From IMG/VR virus record IMGVR_UViG_3300021185_002499, positions 1-63,462 of that record: a stretch of DNA of 63,462 bases; one strand, written 5' to 3'. Below the pieces are notes generated by a model, which was not told where the DNA came from, ran no database searches, and saw only the letters and a program-made list of their open reading frames with translations. Every line of letters starts with the position of its first letter. Position 1 is the stretch's first letter. Shown here in pieces: positions 50,101-57,854 of this stretch. Origin of the DNA: a virus. Both the position numbers and the translations under genes were made by a program.

Positions 50101-50207
50101 GTAATATTAACGTTAAGAGCATCACGGTATTCTCCATTGGGAACTAATCTTTCATCAAGATCTTTATTCATTCTCCCTGAAGTGAAAGTATTTTTAATTT
50201 CCGCCAT
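41193..50207 (-). CDS. Giant tail stabilisation/appendage protein
   Basis: A 3004-residue protein, the largest in the window. The N-terminal part (to about 1420) starts MAEIKNTFTSGRMNKDLDER and has repeating beta units with DKVRGAILRLSMDGLTDIS and GVNESNQFIQALSITKNLLP segments; it resembles the stabilisation (P22 gp10-like or crAss muzzle-type) proteins that close the podovirus tail. From about 1450 on, it continues as many beta-sandwich modules, the last ones FN3/Ig-like (NTTYSFRSYAKNSGGYGYSN). Probably a tail hub with built-in host-binding arms. Confidence 0.8.
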   Translation of the reverse strand: MAEIKNTFTSGRMNKDLDERLVPNGEYRDALNVNITNSEGSDVGAIENLLGNEQVSKITSTLENSKTIGTAKWDLQEKIYWFVTSDYVDAIYEYNEIQNKVTPILTDLKSKNNATLGGVTIRSNESSELVVKHYIKRELELIIGAELKTFSVGDQTLIKNTIYLKNDIFGIDIEIPKNTIIEYTAGNELVFYDIEYLGSTLEVLDLDAEYIYNTILNFNKNSFITGINIIDGILFWTDDFNQPRKIDIAKFKKYTDGNDHIRTQINGKSFSEKDIAVAKKAPLSAPKLDLNANPVELGDYIRSVSLNLFGLDENDNNEFTITWNASNIQWEIGSTITLTPRSGQSTLLKGELEVVSITGDVQKTIVLKILRLYSTPDDGDFVFELKQDLEKTLYEFKFPHFSYRWKYIDGEYSVLAPFSEAAFLPGTLFSYNNKEGYNLAMTNNVRKIKLTDISLGDDDVEEIQIVYKDSSNANLYVVEKKKKKDFNGVYELNKEIIHSVIENNQLLRQWDNVPRKAKAQEVSSNRVIYANYLQNYNITNDVNFTVSRGDYPKNAAVAGQRTVKSNRNYQIGVVYLDEFNRQSPVISNPSGSLPINKKFSSKNNAIKSKITSPAPAWATHFKYFIKETSNEYYNLALDRIYQEDDDPNFVWASFSSADVNKINKEDYLLLKKAHDSDEAVVDADNKFKVLDIQNEPPEFITAKQKVVTNFSSVTFLQRLGAYTAGSVSTKGMNQTPLSGGISFIIGQADGSNGISDSKSKLLAIGQSIKFVAESDGSESKEYKIKNIKTYPGSTTESYIQVTVYGSFDTDVLSLYTNAGPIKSNITLQVSEKEPNVNTAEFAGRFFVKFKNNNVFERNIIEKLTKEDEKEYISIHTESGIAGNDVENGNTGSRRAAKSSFPYFVSHGGLKNGGGKTTDGKRGRDGKRYKDKKSKTEYDITITQSSSYTDETLLSIIEPGSKIRFSTHDHLYEVLDYKIIELTDHGWTQFLGGEKQSYLHIRFTERLKEDLCTFGNDTPEFGFSILKEKITQDSEFSSLSPAIFETEPKENVTDLDLYYETQDSYSIEQHGKEQTLRWYNAFNFNGVESNRIRDDFNAPTIGKGVRVSTTLEEKYKEDRVSNGLIWSGIINSKNGVNESNQFIQALSITKNLLPSYGSIQKLYSRDSDLIALCEDKIVKVLADKDMLYNADGSSNLSASNLVLGSAIPFNGEYGIGLNPESFAVYGYRVYFVDKVRGAILRLSMDGLTDISNTGMSDFFNNRLSTYNTFLGSYDEYNRCYNVSIPCLDTVCFDEASGGWTSRKSFVPDTGISLNSKFYTYNNGELYLQDSKKALRNNFYGVQYLSSIQYVANQESSVVKRFRTIGYEGTKDWQAKLVTDQNTSTTLSFVEKENKYFSNIQGEEKTISNIDLKNFSVQGIGKPSNVSSVSEKQQKTFKVKLKPKTIAGFSCNKPIVNTNGIFTKETIISFNDTNDLAKIEIQPTDGYELDPDDFKTSGIDWTKDGDNLVAEIPVEELEEIENKNEDSNFKENDTIIIDEVESTNGDGKPLGDESGPVEDGIDKIFEIPFEGEAKEKDFTVSGSYNATLTNSSINIDTGDYTINNTKNRKVQTVIRKITPDDGYSIFVDDITTNSNRATFEAIKNDDGSITVTEFVSIDGINESNIDYEISLDAVEKVIPNPVIEGFTVLEPVIPLIGGEITVEIIGDEGAEVDVLLLDEDGDLIASEKAIIPEEGEAYVDFIAPPSTDDKTLSVQIDTGDNTDTAPGIKLGEPFSVEQKQNDISEIKISATSYVFTNGIIYPASTSNTQVITGYKDESSNGIKTVSWEIGPPAGVSWNEVRDIISDDFVSISGEANIIKYSNLTNEVLTSGNIGYLKVTADVYVEEFVGNQEIVLNIDNIVSKQVTLTFTFSVPGGKNYSYSSANDIDVTGNAGSSIGDSATNLLLFKLISTSSFSFERPTNIKTFLTDNFILEENSTDVTSKYIDSLIYEENDDKSIFVGFKINKSVLFPSTDSTVTFKPKTSSTFDAANKVISNSLINIYVQDSDDNPVGSIPYVSTAGSNANLNDSFSDNAEVNVAKTITKTIVPLDGFTFTGAGTISVTTSATNITIGSGGVTATVNSAGQIVCGIPYTPTAENARLDIIIEAPDPIRKITPIVISVGFNDKKDAASDNVSTTTTVYTNGDPNDPQPGDKFFEDEDGAILLDDLYYSFGNDVIEVSGGSVNVVINKSKIDKGTKPIIDSIQIIENEYTYFIALIKLSYSGGADIADVNVTYDTIYQVPNGLTGSINLPVNTINKGKYVDGYSSMNIPSLNVDTNGATIKITVQKPTDHTGPLFVTKDGGAVTSLNPLYEHTPVFYLKAYASNTKTSNNVGYSDTIQVPIVYNKSISLGVTTTTANNSSYIKKNSLSSNLQVGNWQEGYKADFGAVLTNTSKINTDYISYGVLVSDQNSNPSFNQDFTLPSDTKMFVFDNNVGTAVTGNSSIYNLSPDTTYYYKAFAWIKGNTASAIPYISDNNAKVYPYGVTLKNNWQGIGTTIYYGTSKSITTQTFGLPTVVTNDATDKTNSSVELNGNITNINGATLFGKGFVLSAQGIPDIINSDFIFSIGGQNTGAFNKTVDNLLTNINYRYRAFGEGEKGYSYGDIKTFTLEDSIVPSVDISAATSLTENSGILNGEIISGGNSSVTESGFIYFAGTGLNTANFDINYAGVKIADTTDFSGNFSKAISGLAENTTYSFRSYAKNSGGYGYSNEILTFTTNKSLVLPAITMQPLDMQNVTGYGEVDLKINAVISNTDSFSNIGLSIYSFDLQKTGFEVLFYDKGYKNKYFTKNGNNISYELKDSYNQSNETEIIAFQFWIENNVGKQYSQPLVWVPPIPYRKKPSYQYRIFPEGISEATFYLDSDYVNKINVFYENGYKIIDNYTATNAKITRQGGINIFSFDDSKKPSITTVDKVIMTVNKDHLLNNTSFSGNITNFIKNIPDTLKIEIPIVTRGNDWDSGNMNFKL

Positions 50208-50212
50208 TTAAA

Positions 50213-51103
50213 TTAGTGTTTGATGTGTTTAGACTTACCTCTCATTAATTGCGTCATTTCAGCTAAATTCAATCTTGATAATCTTAATTTGGCTGCTCTT
50301 ATAGCCGCTCTCTTTTCTTTTTTGTATCTATTTATTTGATACTCAGGTACATTTTCTTTTACAGAAATTATAGAATGCATGATACTTTTATACATAGCTT
50401 CTTCTGCAAACTTGTGAACTATCATATCCCCGTCAATAGCTAAACCATCTGAAATATATTTAATTACAATAATTCTACCCGTAAAGTCGCCACTAAATGA
50501 TATAAGCCCATTAGCTTCATCAATGCTATACACGCCGTTTTTAGTAGCATTAACCGAATCTAATCCATATCTTTTTCCATTATTTACATTATAACCAAAC
50601 CCTTCTTCTAATGCGTTTATATTCGAGTTAGCTGTGGTGTTTGGTGTAGAGCTGCTTGCATGCCACTTTTTTTCTGTTTCAGATTTAGTTGCAAAAGCAA
50701 TATTTTGATCAGCATCATATATATAATCGTAGTTGCTGTCTTGAAGTACTGGTCTAGGTGTGCTAGATAATCTGTTTGGCAAAACAAGCATCTCCACCCC
50801 GTCACTATTCACCCATGTAATCTTAGCTATATTAACACAATCATGTGGTATAGAAACAGATAATGATGGCGGTATTTCAAGCTCTTGTGATTTTGCCGAC
50901 TTTAAAGTGTCATAATTTAATTCTTGAATAGCTCTTTGTGCGTAAAATGCAACGTCTGTTCTTTTAGCCTTCTTTATAATTCTTTCTTCACCTGTATATC
51001 CCACAATAAAGTTTGAAATAATATCAGGTAATGTTATAAATTTATAATTGCCTTTGTCTTGGCTATCATAATATTCTTGTGGAGTGTTTGTTAAAAGAGC
51101 CAT
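50213..51103 (-). CDS. Tail tubular/adaptor protein
   Basis: A 296-residue protein. YAQRAIQELNYDTLKSAKSQ, then LEIPPSLSVSIPHDCVNIAK and ITWVNSDGVEMLVLPNR, match the head-tail adaptor (tail tubular A or ring) proteins of podoviruses, which connect portal and tail. The C-terminal helix is basic. Neighbouring order (capsid, 277, 224, 296, giant tail protein) agrees. Confidence 0.75.
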   Translation of the reverse strand: MALLTNTPQEYYDSQDKGNYKFITLPDIISNFIVGYTGEERIIKKAKRTDVAFYAQRAIQELNYDTLKSAKSQELEIPPSLSVSIPHDCVNIAKITWVNSDGVEMLVLPNRLSSTPRPVLQDSNYDYIYDADQNIAFATKSETEKKWHASSSTPNTTANSNINALEEGFGYNVNNGKRYGLDSVNATKNGVYSIDEANGLISFSGDFTGRIIVIKYISDGLAIDGDMIVHKFAEEAMYKSIMHSIISVKENVPEYQINRYKKEKRAAIRAAKLRLSRLNLAEMTQLMRGKSKHIKH

Positions 51104-51106
51104 TTA

Positions 51107-51781
51107 TTATGATTTTTCTTGATTTATTTTTTTGTTGCTGACACCTTCAATTACTTGTGTTATATCAGTTTGCTTAATTGAAACTCCAGCGTAAGAAAGT
51201 ATTTTTAAAACTAAATTAGTTTCGTCGGATTCATGCAACTCAAAATTTGTTGAATTAGATGAATCATATAAAGCTGTGTTGTTTATTTCGGTATAAGCCC
51301 ACTCTACTGTTTTAGGAATTTTAACGTAGTTTATACTTATTGAGCTTAAAAAAGGGAATGTAAATATAGAAGTTCCTTTTTTAGTGTAAACCGGATAGGT
51401 TTCCGTAGGCGCAGTCAAGGGTGATGCACTTATTTCTTTTAATTCTTTTTCACTAACATAACCAACTTCTATGTTCCCAAGAGTAATAGATCCTATCCTA
51501 TATAAATCCTCAGGAGTAACGTGAGATAATTCGTCTGTAACAACATTAACTGTTGTTTCAAGTAGACTTATTTTATCTTCAATGTTGTTTATAATGTTTG
51601 CGTATTCTGAGCTATTAGAACCAGCTCTTGTAAATTGATTTAAATCATAAAAATATTGTTCAAATATTTCTAATTGACTTTGATTAGCCATAAGATTAAA
51701 CTCTTGAGGAGTAATGTAACCTCTATTCTCTTTGTTAAGAATAGCTAGTACTCTTTGATATACTGTATCTATGCTAACCAT
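51107..51781 (-). CDS. Tail ring/adaptor-like protein
   Basis: A 224-residue protein with a helical N-terminal half (MVSIDTVYQRVLAILNKENR, FNLMANQSQLEIFEQYFYDL) and a beta-rich second half (TSIFTFPFLSSISINYVKIP). The layout is that of connector or ring proteins seen next to tubular A in crAss-like phages. No gene name assigned. Confidence 0.7.
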   Translation of the reverse strand: MVSIDTVYQRVLAILNKENRGYITPQEFNLMANQSQLEIFEQYFYDLNQFTRAGSNSSEYANIINNIEDKISLLETTVNVVTDELSHVTPEDLYRIGSITLGNIEVGYVSEKELKEISASPLTAPTETYPVYTKKGTSIFTFPFLSSISINYVKIPKTVEWAYTEINNTALYDSSNSTNFELHESDETNLVLKILSYAGVSIKQTDITQVIEGVSNKKINQEKS

Positions 51782-51793
51782 ATTTTTTTTGTT

Positions 51794-51834
51794 TATAGGA
51801 GTAAGGCCACCTATAAGATGGCCATACCACTATA
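51794..51834 (-). terminator. Long imperfect hairpin between structural genes
   Basis: Stem arms TATAG/CTATA, GTA/TAC and GGCCA/TGGCC, interrupted by small symmetric mismatches, with a 9-base loop. It fills the 58-base gap between the 277- and 224-residue genes. No immediate U-run on the minus strand, so a processing site or weak attenuator is as likely as a terminator. Confidence 0.5.
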
Positions 51835-51839
51835 GATGA

Positions 51840-52673
51840 TTACTTAATTTTCTTTTCTATTGATTTGTAAATTTCAACACCTTCATCTGTTTTTAAATAT
51901 GCTGCAAATGCAGAATATGGATTTTCATCAAAAGGAATTGACATTAACTTTTTATTATTACTAGCCCAATGAAAACTTCTTTGATCACCTGACAGACTTA
52001 TTATACCTGCTTCAGCTGCTTTAATACCAAAGTTTCTTAATTGAACATTTTCGTCATTAACTAAACTAATGAATAATTCCGGATCTCTTCTTGAGAATAA
52101 TAATAAATCTCTTTTAATTTCAGATGATGTCATTTTAGACACTCCAGAACCTTGTTCTACTCTTAAAACCGCTTCAGCATGATCAATATCTAAATCTCTT
52201 GCTAAGTTTAATGCTTCGATTTCAAGCTCAATATCAGCTAATTCATCCTTTGCTTCAGCTATGTTGTCAAGTTCATAGTAAGTCAAATTATTTTGTGGAT
52301 GATATAGCGATAATAGTTTTTGTAATGATTGCTTAGACTTTGGAACAAATAAAGTTCCATCTCTAAACACAATGTGGCTTAATGTTGAATAACCACTCTG
52401 TTCGTCTCTAAAAGGAGACCTCTGATTAGAGGCATACCTCAATTCTCTTTCTTCATTCTTACTTTCATCCCACCACATTAAAGGGTTTTTTGAATGATGT
52501 CTAGACGCTAACGTATATGTTATTGGAGACTTATCACCAGTTAAGACATATGTGCGATCTTTGATTTCCCACGAGTCTTTTGGTTTTTTAACTTCAACTG
52601 GAGCTGCTGCTACAGGAGTTATTTCTTGTTGAGGCATATCTTCAACTATTGCCTCGGCTTTCTTTTTTGCCAT
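51840..52673 (-). CDS. Conserved structural protein downstream of capsid
   Basis: A 277-residue protein. Basic/Pro-rich N-terminus (MAKKKAEAIVEDMPQQEITP), then LYHPQNNLTYYELDNIAEAK and helical parts with EAVLRVEQGSGVSKMTSSEI. The mature region begins after a linker at about residue 30. Location after the capsid gene suggests a head decoration or completion protein. Family not recognised with certainty. Confidence 0.65.
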   Translation of the reverse strand: MAKKKAEAIVEDMPQQEITPVAAAPVEVKKPKDSWEIKDRTYVLTGDKSPITYTLASRHHSKNPLMWWDESKNEERELRYASNQRSPFRDEQSGYSTLSHIVFRDGTLFVPKSKQSLQKLLSLYHPQNNLTYYELDNIAEAKDELADIELEIEALNLARDLDIDHAEAVLRVEQGSGVSKMTSSEIKRDLLLFSRRDPELFISLVNDENVQLRNFGIKAAEAGIISLSGDQRSFHWASNNKKLMSIPFDENPYSAFAAYLKTDEGVEIYKSIEKKIK

Positions 52674-52700
52674 GATATAATATAATAAAATTTGTAAAAA

Positions 52701-52738
52701 GTAAAGGTAGGGACGCCGTTAAGCGCCCCATTCTTTAC
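52701..52738 (-). terminator. Hairpin after the major capsid gene
   Basis: GTAAAG/CTTTAC outer arms and GGG-CGC/GCG-CCC inner arms with one mismatch, in the 73-base gap after the capsid stop (minus strand). A short CUUUUU follows on that strand. A partial terminator behind the capsid gene is common and would raise its relative expression. Confidence 0.65.
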
Positions 52739-52746
52739 ATTAGTAA

Positions 52747-54177
52747 TTATGATTGAGTAACAGACTTAAACAAAGTAAAGTTGTTCGCTCCTTGTACACA
52801 TAAACATCTTTCAGACAAGAAGTGTACGTTCATTTCATCCTTGTCAGTTGTGTAAACTCCACCTACAGATCCAGTGATCCAAGATTTCATTTTTCTATCA
52901 TCTGCTTCAGATGCACGGTAACGTACATGCAAGAAAGGACGCTTAATGTTCTTACCTAACTGCTGATCGTATACAGTAGAAGTACCAGCTGGTACAAGTA
53001 CACCATCAATATCAGAAGTAAGACCACGTGTAGCAGCATCATTTAAGTATTTCCAGTCAGTTTTGTAGAAGTCATAAGAACCTCTGCGGAAACCACTAAA
53101 TCCTAAGTTAAGTGCCATATCCTCACTGTTGTTGAATACTCCGAAAGAAGATCCACCATTATAGTGAGCATTAACAGCTCCTAGCATATCATCAAAAGCA
53201 AGCGCAGTTGTACGATTTAAGAAAAGCATGTTTTCCTCAATAGCTCCTTGCTTGTCAAGATTCTTAAGAATTTCATCAAAATCTTGCATTGCAGATCTGT
53301 TTGCTCCAGCATCTGCTAAAGTAGCTTCACCTGAATTGAAGTTTTGATAAATATTTCCTCTTGATTCAATAGCAGCAAAAAGACCTTCAGTACCTTTGTA
53401 GCTAGCACCAATTGCTCCAGAACCTGTAGCAGCTAGTTCACCTTCTACCATAGACATTTCTAAGTAGTCTTCAAAACGTAAACGAGTTTCGTGCTCAGAC
53501 TTTAAGTACCATAGGTATCCTCCAGCTCCATTTTCAGTAGTTACTTCAACCCACCCGATTTGAGCAGCGTCAGAACCTGAAATTGAATACTTATCTTTGA
53601 TGATGATTGGAGAATTGCTAAACTGTTGGAAACCAGCATCTACAGATCCTTCCATTCCATTAGTTCCTTTCTTAAATTCAGAACCATATACAAATACTTT
53701 TACAGCTACCGCAGTACCTGTAGAAAGTCCAGCAGCATCTAATGTTGCTCCAGCATAAGCTAATACAGTGAAAGTGTTTGTTGTTACAGCACTTACAACA
53801 CCTTTAACAGTCGCTAACCCTTCAGCAATAGCTACAGTTTGTCCAACGCGTACAGCGTGTCCATTTTCTGTAATTACTCCTGTAGCAGTGTTTGCAGCTG
53901 CATTGTCATAAGCAATGTGTAATCTTCCTTGTTCTGACCAGATAACTTGATCTGACGCAGAAGGAATTTCAGCACCTACCATACGTAAGAAAGACGATAC
54001 AGAACGATTTCCGTATCTTTCAACTTCCTTTTCGTATACGTCTGGTAAAAATTGTTGAGCAAAAGTTCCTCCTCCAGAACCAGAGTCGAATGTTAGATAG
54101 TTTGTTCCAAACAAACTTTTAGTTGGTGATGGTGTTAATCCCGCGGGAAACGATCCACCTGTTTCAAATAATCCCAT
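52747..54177 (-). CDS. Major capsid protein
   Basis: A 476-residue protein after the scaffold and portal genes. N-terminus GGTFAQQFLPDVYEKEVERY, then GNRSVSSFLRMVGAEIPSAS (N-arm and long helix of an HK97-type fold). Central beta part with ENGHAVRVGQTVAIAEGLAT. C-terminal part RPFLHVRYRASEADDRKMKS. Length fits the crAss-like/Cellulophaga podovirus capsid group. Forms the head shell. Confidence 0.87.
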   Translation of the reverse strand: MGLFETGGSFPAGLTPSPTKSLFGTNYLTFDSGSGGGTFAQQFLPDVYEKEVERYGNRSVSSFLRMVGAEIPSASDQVIWSEQGRLHIAYDNAAANTATGVITENGHAVRVGQTVAIAEGLATVKGVVSAVTTNTFTVLAYAGATLDAAGLSTGTAVAVKVFVYGSEFKKGTNGMEGSVDAGFQQFSNSPIIIKDKYSISGSDAAQIGWVEVTTENGAGGYLWYLKSEHETRLRFEDYLEMSMVEGELAATGSGAIGASYKGTEGLFAAIESRGNIYQNFNSGEATLADAGANRSAMQDFDEILKNLDKQGAIEENMLFLNRTTALAFDDMLGAVNAHYNGGSSFGVFNNSEDMALNLGFSGFRRGSYDFYKTDWKYLNDAATRGLTSDIDGVLVPAGTSTVYDQQLGKNIKRPFLHVRYRASEADDRKMKSWITGSVGGVYTTDKDEMNVHFLSERCLCVQGANNFTLFKSVTQS

Positions 54178-54196
54178 TTTTAAATGTTAATTAGTG

Positions 54197-55396
54197 TTAA
54201 TTTTTAATTTTAAATTTTAAACGACTCGCATCATCACCGCTAATTGCTCTTACTTTTAGACCACTAGTAGCTGTTACTTTTTCATGAGATCCCCTAGGGT
54301 CCATGTCTATGTTTTTGGAATTCTTCATTTGGCTTTTAACCGCATCAGCTTTTCCTTGTTCATAGAAGTGATTAGCTATAGCATCTGAGTTCATAGCTGT
54401 AAACAAAGCTTTGTGATATCCCTTAGCATCCGTCATTTCGTTGTTATCATTAACAAATTTGCTAACCAACGTGTTTATGTCAGATTGAGATCCTTTTACT
54501 TTATCTACATCTTTAACGTTAAATCTATAATTTGAATCGCCTACTTTATATTCAAAACCTTTGAAATCAGTAGAAAATAACTCATTCGTTCTTTGTTCAA
54601 ATACAGATCTTTGTTCTTGCTTAGATGTTTGATTCGTTTTATAATCATTGTAAAACTCAACCGCTTCTTTCTGTTCGGGATTTAACTTTGAACTTAACTT
54701 AAGATCTCTGTAATATTTATCCTTTAAATTGGTAAGACTCGATTTTGCTTCAGCTATTGATTCCTTGAATGCAAGTTTTTTGCGTTTTATATCACGCTCA
54801 TCATCCACCTCTTCATCATAAGCGAAATTGTCTTCTATTAAAAATTCAACTTCGTCTGGTGCTAAATGAGGTTTTGTTTTCCGGTAGTATTCGCGTAACA
54901 ACTCAGTGTCATTCATTTCACTGTAATCTTTGTTAAGATTTACATAGTCTTCAACGGTACCGCCGGTCTCTTCTAGAAAGCTTACTAGCTTGTCTATATT
55001 GTCAGGAAGCTCTCTATTACTATTTACATCTTCCTCTTCTTCTTTAAGCTTATTAGGAATATCTTTTATCTTATCTGCTAAGCTAGTAGGTTCCTCTTCT
55101 ACTTGTTCTTCTTGTACGAGCTCGACGATTGGACTTTCATCGTTATCGGGCCGTACTTCTTCGTCCACTTCTTCGCTATCTGTGGTTCGTTCGCCCACAT
55201 CCACGCTTGTTGTTTCTTGCTCTTGAATGGCATCTTCTTCTTGTGTTTCTGGTTGCTGTCTTAAGTCTAGCTTTATAGTGCCATCTTCATCAACACTAAC
55301 ATTGCTAGGAGCTTCTTCTTGTGTTTCTTGAGCAGGAGCAGTTTGATCTTCCACTACTTCCTGTACTGTTTCTTCTTGATTTGTTTCTTCTGACAT
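54197..55396 (-). CDS. Scaffolding-type head protein
   Basis: A 399-residue protein. The first 125 residues are extremely Glu/Gln/Asp/Thr-rich and disordered, followed by long charged helices (KRKKLAFKESIAEAKSSLTN, LKDKYYRDLKLSSKLNPEQK) and a basic C-terminus (KVRAISGDDASRLKFKIKN). This is the profile of a capsid scaffold, between portal and capsid genes. Probably lost from the mature head. Confidence 0.75.
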   Translation of the reverse strand: MSEETNQEETVQEVVEDQTAPAQETQEEAPSNVSVDEDGTIKLDLRQQPETQEEDAIQEQETTSVDVGERTTDSEEVDEEVRPDNDESPIVELVQEEQVEEEPTSLADKIKDIPNKLKEEEEDVNSNRELPDNIDKLVSFLEETGGTVEDYVNLNKDYSEMNDTELLREYYRKTKPHLAPDEVEFLIEDNFAYDEEVDDERDIKRKKLAFKESIAEAKSSLTNLKDKYYRDLKLSSKLNPEQKEAVEFYNDYKTNQTSKQEQRSVFEQRTNELFSTDFKGFEYKVGDSNYRFNVKDVDKVKGSQSDINTLVSKFVNDNNEMTDAKGYHKALFTAMNSDAIANHFYEQGKADAVKSQMKNSKNIDMDPRGSHEKVTATSGLKVRAISGDDASRLKFKIKN

Positions 55397-55429
55397 GATA
55401 AAATATTATAAAATTAATTGTGGGTGTTA

Positions 55430-57853
55430 CTATCTTGGCTCAAAAGCCTCTAAGTTGAATCCACTACCCATGGTGTCATTACCGGCAGATTCAAATGTTT
55501 GTTCGCCTTTTTTATCTTTGCGCTGTTCTATTAGTTGAGATTGTTGCGAAGCTTGTATTCTAGTTCTTTCGTCTTTTCTATCTTCTTTATATTTTTCTTT
55601 ATTATTAAAAGCTTCACCTTCTTTATCTTTAAGAGCCATATTAAGATCAAACTCGTATTTCATAAGTTCTTTCTTAAACTCTTTTTCTTGTTGCATTTTT
55701 TGCATTTCAAGATCTAATTCAATTTGAATAAGCTGTGCTTTCTGACCTGTTATAGCTTCATTCTTTTGAATTTCCATTTGTGCAGCAACTTGAGTGTTTT
55801 GAGAATTTGCATCTGCCTGAGCTTGAATATTCGCTTGTTGTGTCTCTCTATCTAATTCTTGTTTCTTACGTCTGCGGACTTTTATTAATTGATTAGCTAA
55901 CTTGATATTTTTTATTTCTCTAATATCAATTGCATCCTCTAAGTATATCTGATCTTTAGATAACGCTTGCTGAATATTGTTTTCCAGCATTGCTTTCTCT
56001 TCTTCATCAGGTGACAACTCGATGAAAATACCAAAGTCATGCAGATGCATGTCTTTTATATCATCAAGTGTTGCTACGTTAAATCTTCCTATACTAGATA
56101 TGAATGCGTCTCTGGTTGGTGAATACTCAATAACATCTGATATTCTTAAGCTTATTGCTTCAGCAGTCTTTGCTGTTAAATATAAACTAGATTGTAATAT
56201 ATGTCTTGTAGCTGTGTTCGAGTTTGCTGCAGCTAGCTTTTGAATTCCTACCAAAGCATTTTGATCAGGCATAGAACCATCCCGAGCTTCATTTAATCCA
56301 GTTACATCGCGAATCATTTGTAAGTAATAATTATACGTACTTATTAATGATGATATTTTATTGTTACCACCATTTGATGTTAATTCTTGAATAGGAACTT
56401 TACCTGGATTCATATCACCATCCTGCGTTAGTGATCTACCTATAACAGATCCTGTTTGGAAAAACATGTTTAAAGCTTCCTGAGGATTATAATTGGTTCC
56501 ATTACCCAAATCTATTTCAGCTAAACCATCTGCATCTAAATAAACCCCATCAGGTATCATTCTTGACATTACCTGTTGAAGTTTTAAATGAGTTAATTGA
56601 ATCATATCAGCAAAGCTTGTTACTCTACTTACTAAAGATTCAATTTTACCTTTATATATTCTCGGAGCAACAATATTGTAATTCATCATTACTTTAGTAG
56701 TATCACTCTTAGGTCTTACCATATTCTTAGCAAGTTCCCATTTAAGAAGTTTTCCTGTACCTAAAACAAAAGCTCCATCATATACAACCTCTAAAGATCT
56801 AGATTCTTTGGTAAATGGAAGTTCTTCATCTGCAGGAGGATTAAACTGATCGTCTTTTTGAATAGCTTTATCAGCGCCAGATGCTGTTTTCTTTATTTTA
56901 TATACTTCATTATTATAAGTCTTATAATTAAAGTATAAAATTTGTATTGTATTTGCATCTAATACACTATCCTCATTTATAAATTTATTATGCGAAGCTG
57001 CTGTTTGAACACCTTGTTTAGTTAAAGATTTAAGCTCTTCATCTGATAAATTAGGAAATTGTTTCTTTATCTCATTGATTGTCACGCTTTTAACTTCTCC
57101 TACGTAGTATATGTCATCAAAATAAGGTGAATAAGTGTAAGAGTAAACTAAGTCTGCAGGGTCTACATATTTTACTCTTATCCCCTCAGAATGATTAAAC
57201 TCATGTTTACTTGCACCAATTCCAATTACTGCTAAATCATAATTAAACCTTCTTCTGGTTAGATCGTAATCGTTTGTATTAAACACGTGATTAACTGCTT
57301 GCTCTTCTGCAATTTCGATAGCTTGTTTATATTCAAGCTGCATTTGTAAACTTAATTCTTCTTCGTTCTCTGGTAATTTTGAAGGATCATTGCTATACAC
57401 GTTGATACCAAGGTCATTCATTATTTTATCAGAAATCTCTTTTGTTTGCATATCAGCTAATACTGATTCAACATAATCTGTTCTTTTCTTTACAGATGAT
57501 GGATCTTGTGAAAATGCTTTAATATCATAAAGTCTATCCGACATTCCATTAACTACTATGTCTACAAACTTTGGAATAATAGGCACAGGCTTCCAATCTA
57601 AATTTAAATAAGACAAATCACCATTAATAGATAATTCATCTTTATATTTCTTTATAGACTGCTCTCCTCTAGCATATAATCTTAAATTGTGATATTCATC
57701 TCTGTTAGAATAAAAACGGGTGGCACCAGAATCTTTTTTGAACCACTCGTGTTCAATAGCTCTAGCTACTTTTAATCCGTACTCTGAACTTGCTTTTTCA
57801 GCATCGCTCGCTATCTGACTTGGAAATGAACTTTTTAATATTGTTTCAGCCAT
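55430..57853 (-). CDS. Portal protein
   Basis: An 807-residue portal. Beginning: HEWFKKDSGATRFYSNRDEY, then NGDLSYLNLDWKPVPIIPKF and VDIVVNGMSDRLYD, typical of large podovirus and crAss-like portals. ITGLNEARDGSMPDQNALVG is the conserved core segment. From about residue 650 to the end the protein becomes a Gln/Lys/Glu-rich coiled coil (the internal barrel). One base separates it from the terminase gene. Forms the 12-mer DNA channel. Confidence 0.88.
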   Translation of the reverse strand: MAETILKSSFPSQIASDAEKASSEYGLKVARAIEHEWFKKDSGATRFYSNRDEYHNLRLYARGEQSIKKYKDELSINGDLSYLNLDWKPVPIIPKFVDIVVNGMSDRLYDIKAFSQDPSSVKKRTDYVESVLADMQTKEISDKIMNDLGINVYSNDPSKLPENEEELSLQMQLEYKQAIEIAEEQAVNHVFNTNDYDLTRRRFNYDLAVIGIGASKHEFNHSEGIRVKYVDPADLVYSYTYSPYFDDIYYVGEVKSVTINEIKKQFPNLSDEELKSLTKQGVQTAASHNKFINEDSVLDANTIQILYFNYKTYNNEVYKIKKTASGADKAIQKDDQFNPPADEELPFTKESRSLEVVYDGAFVLGTGKLLKWELAKNMVRPKSDTTKVMMNYNIVAPRIYKGKIESLVSRVTSFADMIQLTHLKLQQVMSRMIPDGVYLDADGLAEIDLGNGTNYNPQEALNMFFQTGSVIGRSLTQDGDMNPGKVPIQELTSNGGNNKISSLISTYNYYLQMIRDVTGLNEARDGSMPDQNALVGIQKLAAANSNTATRHILQSSLYLTAKTAEAISLRISDVIEYSPTRDAFISSIGRFNVATLDDIKDMHLHDFGIFIELSPDEEEKAMLENNIQQALSKDQIYLEDAIDIREIKNIKLANQLIKVRRRKKQELDRETQQANIQAQADANSQNTQVAAQMEIQKNEAITGQKAQLIQIELDLEMQKMQQEKEFKKELMKYEFDLNMALKDKEGEAFNNKEKYKEDRKDERTRIQASQQSQLIEQRKDKKGEQTFESAGNDTMGSGFNLEAFEPR

Positions 57854-57854
57854 G

